A stretch of DNA of 27,590 bases from CAZFAT01 sp964517075 (GTDB taxonomy: Bacteria; Acidobacteriota; Vicinamibacteria; Vicinamibacterales; SCN-69-37): positions 1 to 27,590 of the forward strand of contig CAZFAT010000352.1 in assembly GCA_964517075.1 (NCBI GenBank), given 5' to 3'. Position 1 is the first letter of the stretch, and every line of letters begins with the position of its first letter. The position numbers and the translations under genes were made by a program. Shown piece after piece: positions 22,297 through 27,590 of the stretch. Under the pieces are notes generated by a model that was not told where the DNA came from, did not search any database, and saw nothing but the letters and a program-made list of their open reading frames with translations.

Positions 22297-23361
22297 CTAG
22301 CCGGTAATCCCCTTCCGGAACTCGGCGATTTCCGCGGCGGTGATCGTCACGACGACCGCGCCCTTGTTTGGGCCACCGGCCGCATCGCGATCGGGATTGA
22401 CGCCGCGCGATCCGGCCGACGAGACGGTCTGGGCACCCGACTTCTCGCGCCCGAGCGCCGTCAGGCCGGACAGGCCCAGGCCACCACCGGCCGTTGCGGG
22501 CTTCGTCGGCGCGGCTCCCGAGGGCGGCGCCACCTGCGCGACCGACGACACCGGTACGGGTGTGAACGGCACCGACGCCGCGTAGCGGGCACGGACGGTG
22601 GCGGTATTCGTCAACTTGTCCGACGCGACGGTCCTGGCGATCGCATCGAGCCGCGCTTTGGTCTCCGGATGCGAGGCGAAGATGCCGCTGCGCTCGGTGA
22701 GGCCCTTGTTGCGGTCGGCCAGCCGGGTGAGGAATCCGCCCAGGCTCGACGGGGAATACCCCACGCCGTTCGCCAGGGTGACACCAATCCGGTCGGCGGC
22801 AGTCTCATCACCGCGATCGAAATTGTTCTCGAGCAGCACCTCGTAGCTGACCGTGGCCGCCTGACTGATCTTCTCCCGGCCCGTCGCCTTGGCGAGGGCG
22901 CCGAATCCCTTCGATTTCTTGATGGCGTTCAGAGTGTGCTTGGCCGTCACGTGGCCGATCTCATGAGCGAGGACGTTGGCGAGCTCGGCCTCGTCCTGCA
23001 GCAGGGCCAGCATGCCGCGGGTGATATGAACGAATCCGCCGGGCGCCGCGAAGGCGTTGACGCCGTCGGTGTCGAGCACGACGAACGTCCACGCCAGTCC
23101 TGGTCTGGCACTTCGCGCCGCGAGCACCGTCCCGACGAGGCCGACGTACTTGTGAACCGCCGGGTCCTGCACGACGCCGTACTTGTCGCGCAGCTTCGCG
23201 CTGATCTCGGCGCCGAGCGTCTGCTCCTCCGCGTCGGTGAACGTCAGTTCCTGCCGGACCTCCTGGACCTTGCCCAGCGCCTTGCCGAGGCCGCCAAGCT
23301 GAGCGGCGACCGGGCTGGCCATCGTGGCCGTGAGCATCAGGGCGGCGACGAACGACTTCAT
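22297..23361 (-). CDS. M48-family periplasmic zinc metalloprotease
   Basis: A 354-residue exported protease. The signal peptide (1-20, ending SPVAA) is followed by an M48 domain with HEIGH at 133-137 in VLAHEIGHVTAKH; the third zinc ligand is Glu186 in DETAADRIG, with FASHPETKARLDAI near 228-241. This is the layout of BepA/LoiP-like periplasmic quality-control proteases rather than of membrane-embedded HtpX. After ~250 comes a low-complexity linker rich in Pro, Ala, Gly and Ser, and a short tail (VVVTITAAEIAEFRKGI). Its ATG overlaps the cyclase stop by four bases. Sitting between a CHASE2 sensor and a channel, it might process one of them or act on the envelope; that is open. Confidence 0.92.
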   Translation of the reverse strand: MKSFVAALMLTATMASPVAAQLGGLGKALGKVQEVRQELTFTDAEEQTLGAEISAKLRDKYGVVQDPAVHKYVGLVGTVLAARSARPGLAWTFVVLDTDGVNAFAAPGGFVHITRGMLALLQDEAELANVLAHEIGHVTAKHTLNAIKKSKGFGALAKATGREKISQAATVSYEVLLENNFDRGDETAADRIGVTLANGVGYSPSSLGGFLTRLADRNKGLTERSGIFASHPETKARLDAIARTVASDKLTNTATVRARYAASVPFTPVPVSSVAQVAPPSGAAPTKPATAGGGLGLSGLTALGREKSGAQTVSSAGSRGVNPDRDAAGGPNKGAVVVTITAAEIAEFRKGITG

Positions 23362-25436
23362 GGCTGGCTCCGTTCTTCCGGGGGCGCGCCGGATTGGACG
23401 GGCACGGCCGGCGCCGGCGGCGCGTTCCCGGACAGCACTTCGTGGACCTCGACCGGACGGGCCCGTCCCTTCACGGTGACCTCGCCCACACGGCGCGTGG
23501 CCACCGGCGTCGTCAACCGCGCGCGGGTTTCCTCGCTGATGAGGATCCGCGTGCCGTGCTCCTTGTTCAGCGACTCGAGCCGGGCCCCCAGGTTTACCGC
23601 GTCGCCTATGACCGTGTAACTCATGATGGCGGCCGACCCGATGTTACCCGCAATCATCTCTCCGGAATTGATGCCGATGCCGATGTCCACGGATGGCCGC
23701 CCCTCGGCCCGCCAGCGCGCGTTCAGGGCATCGAGCGCCCGGAGCATGTCGAGCGCCGCGGCGACGGCATGGTCGGCGTGGTGCGGGTCGTCGAGCGGGG
23801 CACCAAACAGCCCCATCACCATGTCCCCGACGAACTTATCGAGCGTGCCCCGGTGCCGGAACAGCACGTCGACCATGGCGGTGAAGTACTCGTTGAGCTG
23901 GGCGACCACGCCTTCGGGGGTCCCCTTCTCCGTGGCCGCCGTGAAGCCGCGCATGTCCGAGAACAGCACGGTCATCTCGCGCCGCTGCCCGCCCAGACCG
24001 GCGAGCGCCGGGTTGGCCGACAGCGTCTCGATGACGTCGTTCGACACGTAACGGCCGAACATCCGCCGGACTTCCCGCTTCTCGCGCCCTTCCACGAAAT
24101 ACTGCCAGGCCACGCCGCCGAAGAGCGCGAGCCCCATCCCCACGGCAGGCATCACGACGGCAAGGGCGAGCCCCTGCCCGGCCTGCTGGACGATCCACGC
24201 ATACAGGCCGGCGGCCATGGCCGCCACCAGTGCCACCGCCCAGCCGACGGGCAACGTCGTCGCCACGAGCCCCGTCGCCACGGCGGCCGCGAACGTGATC
24301 GCCTTGTCCACGCCGGACGCCACACGCAGCGTGCGGCCGGAGAGGACGTTGTCGGCCAGGGTGGCGTGAAGCTCGACGCCAGGCGCGCCCCCCTCGAACG
24401 GTGTCGAGTAGCGATCGAACGTGCCCGCCGCCGTCGTGCCGACAAGGACCAGCTTCCCCGCAAACGCGGACGGCGGAACAGCGGGCGATGTCCCGGCGGC
24501 CAGTTGGTCGGCCGACAGCAGCACGTCGAAGAACGAGTAGGTCGGGAATGTCGAGCGCACGCCATCCTCGGTGACAGGCTGCACGAGACGCAGAAGCGCC
24601 TGCCGTGAAGGCACGCGCGCACCGTCGGGTCCGGGCGCGGGATCGGCGAGCAGCGGCAGCCGGCGCTCACCCATGCCGAGGGCTTCGCCGTCGAGGCGCA
24701 CCGCCTCGGCAGGAGTGCCGGTGAACGCCAGCGCGGCCGCGAGACCCAGCGACGGCACAGCCTTGCCGCGATGCTCGATGAACGGCAGCATGCGCCGCAC
24801 CGCGTCGGATTCTTCGTCGCGGACGAGGAGGTTGTGCCCGATGCCGGCAGCCGCGCCGGCCAGCGACGCAAACGGCAGCAGTACGAACGGCCGCGACTGG
24901 AACCCGTCACCTGGCCGGTATTGCACGCCGGGCATCTCGAGCGGGGCGGCCTCCGCCCCGGACTGGTTCAGGCCTTCGTAGGTGGCATCGGCCAGCAGCA
25001 CGACGTTGCCGGCGTTCCGCACCGCGTCCACCAGCGTCTGATCCGACGCCGCCAGATCGACCGACTGCCCGTTGATCACGACGGTGCCCTGGCCCGACGG
25101 CTCGGTGAAGAGCACGTCATACGCGACGACCTTCGCGCCGGCGCGGGCGAGGTACTCGACCGCGCTCGCGTGAATCACGCGCGGCCACGGCCAGCGGCCG
25201 ATGAGCGGCGCCAGCGCTCGAATCGATGATTCGTTGATTTCGACGATGACGATGGGCGAGGCGGGATCGACGGGGCGGGCAACGCGCCTGACGATGAGGT
25301 CGTAGGCGCCCAGTTCGGCGCGATGGACGAACGGCAGCGGCGTCAGGAGGATTGCGAGGGCCGCCGCGACGAGGCCGAGCGCGATCCCGACGAGCGCGCG
25401 ACGGGGGATGGAACTTCGCCGACGCGGGCTGGTCAC
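23358..25436 (-). CDS. CHASE2-domain class III adenylate cyclase
   Basis: A 692-residue membrane sensor enzyme that makes cAMP. One N-terminal helix (about 13-33) exports a CHASE2 periplasmic sensor (~40-370, with IVIVEINESSIRALAPLIGRWPWPR and the closing SAFAGKLVLVGTTAAGTFD). Three helices follow (about 376-447), then a linker and a class III cyclase domain (~485-660). Metal ligands D494 (FSDMRGFT) and D538 (VGDMVMGLFG) are present. Lys534 and Asp612 (VIGDAVNLGARLE) select ATP rather than GTP, and N615/R619 complete the active site, so it should be active on ATP. GTG 25436 is chosen because AGGAG lies 10 bases upstream; a longer reading to 25547 adds an unlikely cytoplasmic stretch. First gene of a three-gene operon. 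Confidence 0.93.
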   Translation of the reverse strand: MTSPRRRSSIPRRALVGIALGLVAAALAILLTPLPFVHRAELGAYDLIVRRVARPVDPASPIVIVEINESSIRALAPLIGRWPWPRVIHASAVEYLARAGAKVVAYDVLFTEPSGQGTVVINGQSVDLAASDQTLVDAVRNAGNVVLLADATYEGLNQSGAEAAPLEMPGVQYRPGDGFQSRPFVLLPFASLAGAAAGIGHNLLVRDEESDAVRRMLPFIEHRGKAVPSLGLAAALAFTGTPAEAVRLDGEALGMGERRLPLLADPAPGPDGARVPSRQALLRLVQPVTEDGVRSTFPTYSFFDVLLSADQLAAGTSPAVPPSAFAGKLVLVGTTAAGTFDRYSTPFEGGAPGVELHATLADNVLSGRTLRVASGVDKAITFAAAVATGLVATTLPVGWAVALVAAMAAGLYAWIVQQAGQGLALAVVMPAVGMGLALFGGVAWQYFVEGREKREVRRMFGRYVSNDVIETLSANPALAGLGGQRREMTVLFSDMRGFTAATEKGTPEGVVAQLNEYFTAMVDVLFRHRGTLDKFVGDMVMGLFGAPLDDPHHADHAVAAALDMLRALDALNARWRAEGRPSVDIGIGINSGEMIAGNIGSAAIMSYTVIGDAVNLGARLESLNKEHGTRILISEETRARLTTPVATRRVGEVTVKGRARPVEVHEVLSGNAPPAPAVPVQSGAPPEERSQP

Positions 25437-25727
25437 GAGCGCGACGCTCCTATGAGGGGTACGGTTACCTATCACGCGCAGCGGCACCCCACCGGTGCCT
25501 GGTCCCGGTTCGCACGTGAGTTGACGCTTCCGGCCTCCCGGAACCAACCCACGAAATCGCCCTCCGGGACGATTTCACTCTGACGGGCATCGGACCGCTC
25601 CGAGTCGGCCGGAAGCCGTCAACTCACTTCAAAACCGGGACAAGCGTACAACACGGTGTAGTGCGGAGCGTTGAACGTCTCATTTGGCGGCACGGTCGCG
25701 ACGGACGTATCCTGGCTCGTCATCTCC
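25437..25727. other. Divergent intergenic region, no gene
   Basis: This 291-bp gap separates the leftward cyclase operon from the rightward VWFA-like gene. It must carry the cyclase promoter, with AGGAG near 25447-25451 serving the GTG start, but I see no convincing -10/-35 pair for either direction and no structured element. Weak AT-rich words such as TACAAC (near 25646) are not enough to call a promoter. Confidence 0.6.
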
Positions 25728-26252
25728 ATGAGTTCCGATTCGGTTCCGCGCGCGGCGTCGGTGCTGCTTTCTGTGTTGGTAGTCATGATCCCGCCGGCGA
25801 CAGTGGCACGCGCTTTCATGGACCAGGAGACGTTTCGAACCGGTGTCGTGCTCCTCACGATCGACGTGCAGATCACGCCGGCCAAGGACGCGCCGCTCCG
25901 AGAGTTGACAGCCGAAGATTTCGAGGTAGCCGTCTCCGGCCGCAAGCGGCCGGTCACATCGGCCGCGCGTCTGCACCTCGACGACGCATCGGTCATTCCG
26001 AATCCTCCGCGACCGGGTCCGGACTCTGACGCTGGGTGCATCTTCGGATTCCATCGCAAGACGGATCAGCCAACCGCCCACTATCGGCTCGGAATTCAGC
26101 CGGCGGACACGGACCGCTCGGCCAGGGAGGTCAGGGTGAAGACGGCCGACTCGGCCTTTGCGACGCAATGGCTCGTGTGGCGACTGCCAGTTCGGAAGGA
26201 GTCAGGCTGTCGGCGCCTCTCGCAGATGCCGCTGGGCGAACGCTGGACCTGA
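25728..26252 (+). CDS. Short secreted VWFA-related-like protein lacking the VWA fold
   Basis: A 174-residue exported protein from ATG 25728 with a signal-like helix (VPRAASVLLSVLVVMIPPATVARA). Residues ~34-80 (FRTGVVLLTIDVQITPAKDA, LRELTAEDFEVAVSGRKRPV) match the beta domain that opens VWFA-related Acidobacterial proteins. The A domain itself, with DxSxS and the TDG motif, is absent. Instead the text goes on to CIFGFHRKTDQPTAHYRLGIQPAD, DRSAREVRVKTADSAFATQWLVWR, like the closing module of the long family. It could be a natural short member or the result of an internal deletion. The last ~15 residues (after WLVWR) look unlike the rest and overlap the end of the convergent GIY-YIG gene by ~50 bp, so the original end may be earlier or altered. 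Confidence 0.68.
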   Translation: MSSDSVPRAASVLLSVLVVMIPPATVARAFMDQETFRTGVVLLTIDVQITPAKDAPLRELTAEDFEVAVSGRKRPVTSAARLHLDDASVIPNPPRPGPDSDAGCIFGFHRKTDQPTAHYRLGIQPADTDRSAREVRVKTADSAFATQWLVWRLPVRKESGCRRLSQMPLGERWT

Positions 26253-26465
26253 CCCGGACTTCAAATAGCGTTCAAACGCGACCGCGCGGCGCTCGTCAGC
26301 AAACTCGATCACGACATCAACGGACCAGGGCCGGTATTTGGCCGTATGAACGCTGCAGCCTGCGTTGTGGTCGGCGTGCCGCTTCGAAACGTCTGAAGTG
26401 ACGCCGGTGTAATAGCGTGGCGGGACTTCGCCGTTCTTCAGCACATAGACGAACCGCTTCGACAT
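26202..26465 (-). CDS. GIY-YIG domain nuclease, small (87 aa)
   Basis: An 87-residue single-domain GIY-YIG protein of the UvrC-N/URI type, a metal-dependent DNA endonuclease fold. The pair is seen as VYVLKN (6-11) and YYTGVTSD (18-25), with R29 and H33 in DVSKRHADHN and the metal-binding Glu65 in FERYLKSGSG. All expected residues are present and no DNA-binding add-on exists. ATG 26465 is used because it directly precedes the domain; upstream in-frame sequence to 26516 looks non-coding. Such genes spread as free-standing nucleases, often near repeats. Here it converges with the VWFA-like gene, and the block on its 5' side is rich in stem-loops. Confidence 0.87.
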   Translation of the reverse strand: MSKRFVYVLKNGEVPPRYYTGVTSDVSKRHADHNAGCSVHTAKYRPWSVDVVIEFADERRAVAFERYLKSGSGPAFAQRHLREAPTA

Positions 26466-26559
26466 GCGTGCGGCTGGAGCAAATCCCCTGCCGCGCTGGA
26501 CGGCGCAGATGCCCACGCTCGCGCTCGAGCGTCGGTTCGCATCGGAAACCGGAGTTGTC

Positions 26560-26739
26560 GGTCCGCCTTCGCCAGGCGCTCACTTCGTTCGCGCCTTCGG
26601 TGGACAACCTTCGCCTGTCTTGGCGTGAGCTCGCTGGTAACGCTGATAAGTAGCCCACCTCCGCGTGCCCGGATGCGGAGGTCGCGAAGGTTGGCTTGCC
26701 AACCGTAGCTCGCTCACGATTCAGGCGAGCGAAGGTTGG
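26560..26739. repeat. Block of consecutive stem-loops beside the GIY-YIG gene
   Basis: Several perfect inverted repeats follow each other: GGCGC with GCGCC (near 26574-26605), ACCTCCGC (26657-26664) with GCGGAGGT (26675-26682), GGTTGGC with GCCAACC (26689-26704) and GCTCGC (26708-26713) with GCGAGC (26725-26730). GCGAAGGTTGG is also repeated directly (26684-26694, 26729-26739). The block reads like the non-coding part of an interspersed repeat rather than a gene. It ends at the tRNA-like fragment. Confidence 0.6.
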
Positions 26740-26763
26740 TACCGGTACGGGGATTCGAACCCT
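26737..26763 (-). other. Displaced tRNA 3' end (T-loop to CCA), possible attachment-site remnant
   Basis: On the minus strand this reads GGTTCGAATCC, then CCG, then TACCGGT plus A, then CCA: the T-loop TTCGAAT, the 3' half of the T stem, the acceptor 3' strand, a discriminator and an encoded CCA. The 5' side of the T stem is only half matched (AAGGG against CCCCG) and no D arm, anticodon arm or 5' acceptor strand exists upstream, so it is not a working tRNA. Integrases commonly use this tRNA portion as their crossover core, so it may mark an old insertion edge. Confidence 0.5.
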
Positions 26764-26995
26764 TACGTAACCCCATTTCAATCGCTCTGCCCTTCGCCGG
26801 TACTGTTCGACTGGTCGCCTGAACGGTGTGTATCGCTCCCCGCGCTTCTTTCCCTAATCGGGACCGCAATCGTTCGCCCAGGAGGCTCCTGGCGGCGGGC
26901 AGACGGCCGCTAACCGGCAGGTCGGCCCGTCGCCTCCAAGGTCTCCAACCTGGCGAAGTTCGACTCGAGCCGTACGAAGATCGCACTCCGGGTAC
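26764..26995. other. Gap without supported gene
   Basis: These 232 bp between the tRNA-like fragment and the 145-residue gene contain open frames on both strands but none with convincing protein text. A 15-bp palindrome, CCAGGAGGCTCCTGG (about 26878-26892), is the only notable structure. It may include the 3' end of the 145-residue gene's transcript. Confidence 0.5.
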
Positions 26996-27433
26996 CTATT
27001 CGATGGGTTCGTTGGAGAACGAGATGCTCCGGACGTCCGCCGACCCCCATTTCGGCGGCGTCAGGCTCACCCATACGTTTTTCAGATTCCCGGAGAGCGC
27101 CATTGCCCAGGTGCGTTCAAAGACCTTCGTGTCGAATGTCACGACGACGTGGACGTCGGGTTTGGTGCCGAAAACGAATCCAACGACGGCCGGGCGCCTC
27201 GTGCCCAAGTCGTCATCCTTCGCCTCATGGACGCTGATGCGGATGTCGGAAGTGCCTTTCACCGGTTCGTCCATTACGCCGCGCACCTCCAGCCATGAGC
27301 TGCCCGACCGGCGCGGGTTCGTCCCCTTTGCTTCCTCGATACCGGCGCTGACGTGCACATTGAAGGACGTGACCTCGGCGATACGGATCAGATATTCGTC
27401 GCGCGGACGCCCTCGTTTCTTCCGGTTCTTCAT
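26996..27433 (-). CDS. Hypothetical protein (145 aa)
   Basis: A 145-residue soluble protein of unknown family with a very basic start (MKNRKKRGRPRDEYLIRIAEV). No signal peptide, membrane helix or cysteine is seen. Most of the remainder looks all-beta, with alternating strands (SWLEVRGVMDE, DIRISVHEAKDDDL, VVGFVFGTKPDVHVVVTFDTKVF, NVWVSLTPPKWG). The RKKRGRPR run could be an AT-hook-like DNA contact, but this is weak. A GATAAT -10-like box (27442-27447) stands only eight bases before the ATG and no Shine-Dalgarno is visible, so it may have a leaderless mRNA. It lies next to the accessory block holding the nuclease and tRNA fragment. Confidence 0.68.
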   Translation of the reverse strand: MKNRKKRGRPRDEYLIRIAEVTSFNVHVSAGIEEAKGTNPRRSGSSWLEVRGVMDEPVKGTSDIRISVHEAKDDDLGTRRPAVVGFVFGTKPDVHVVVTFDTKVFERTWAMALSGNLKNVWVSLTPPKWGSADVRSISFSNEPIE

Positions 27434-27441
27434 ACGAGGGC

Positions 27442-27447
27442 ATTATC
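27442..27447 (-). promoter_or_regulatory. -10-like box directly upstream of the 145-residue gene
   Basis: Minus-strand GATAAT, 5 of 6 to consensus, ends eight bases before the ATG at 27433. No good -35 is visible. The layout resembles that before hyuA and suggests a leaderless transcript. Confidence 0.35.
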
Positions 27448-27590
27448 CCGTGACGCGTTCGCGAAGTCCGGCGACAGCCTCGCCACTGCTCGCGTGATCC
27501 GCTGCAGGTGCGCTTTCTTCGACCCCCAGCCTCATCGCTGCGGACATTGGCGCGGTAACCGAGGACGCGCGTCGTGGCCGTCGAATCCGG
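27448..27590. other. Window end, no supported gene
   Basis: An open minus-strand frame runs in from the window edge and ends with TAA around 27443-27445 (…LRERVTG), overlapping the -10-like box. It could be the tail of a gene beginning beyond the window, but nothing recognisable is visible in its ~48 codons. Confidence 0.25.

Noticed and set aside
25619..26059. A 146-residue minus-strand frame over the VWFA-like gene
   Set aside because: Its sequence is Ser/Thr/Arg-rich low-information text, whereas the plus strand shows clear similarity to VWFA-family modules.
26737..26810. A complete tRNA gene
   Set aside because: Only the T-loop, acceptor 3' strand and CCA are present. Two of five T-stem pairs fail and the D and anticodon arms are missing, so it is reported as a fragment.

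Overview
The window is a GC-rich chromosomal segment that looks like Acidobacteriota, most likely the Vicinamibacteria (subdivision 6) side of the phylum. This is inferred from three tandem secreted proteins of the 'VWFA-related Acidobacterial domain' type, a fourth diverged relative, GC-rich codon use and many 1-4 bp gene overlaps. No rRNA, intact tRNA, CRISPR array, transposase or replication gene was seen.

Layout, left to right. (1) 1-614: the 3' end of a sensor histidine kinase and a 72-residue unknown protein. (2) 700-4274, minus strand: a hydantoinase/oxoprolinase pair, hyuA-hyuB. Two consecutive terminators pointing the same way insulate it from the right. (3) 4359-4600: an AT-richer stretch without a gene that carries a leftward promoter-like sequence ending at those terminators, a candidate ~170-nt small RNA. 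(4) 4699-5826: an orphan DGQHR-domain (DndB-like) gene with a good sigma70-type promoter. (5) 5986-8483: the ferrous iron uptake operon feoA-feoB plus a very small FeoB-associated Cys-motif membrane protein. A 64-bp near-perfect palindrome overlaps its stop codon. (6) 8579-9247: gph phosphatase.

(7) 9317-20811 is one long plus-strand series. It holds a secreted membrane protein, an ECF sigma factor and a zinc-finger anti-sigma factor (all overlapping), three overlapping VWFA-related proteins, a TatT lipoprotein, a TRAP substrate-binding protein, a fused TRAP permease, then a lipoprotein, a TPR protein and a small membrane protein. (8) 20816-25436, minus strand: a CHASE2 adenylate cyclase, an M48 metalloprotease and an MscS-type channel with a cyclic-nucleotide-binding domain form a compact operon. 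It reads as a self-contained signalling unit: periplasmic sensor to cAMP to a ligand-gated channel, with a periplasmic protease between them.

(9) 25437-27590 is accessory-looking: a short VWFA-like secreted protein without the VWA fold, a GIY-YIG nuclease gene, a block of stem-loops, a displaced tRNA 3' end ending in CCA, and an unknown 145-residue protein. The tRNA end and nuclease suggest a past insertion site.

The strongest candidates for new biology are the cyclase/protease/channel operon, the sigma/anti-sigma/VWFA/TatT-TRAP series and the possible small RNA at 4359-4531. All functional statements come from reading motifs by eye; no database search was run.
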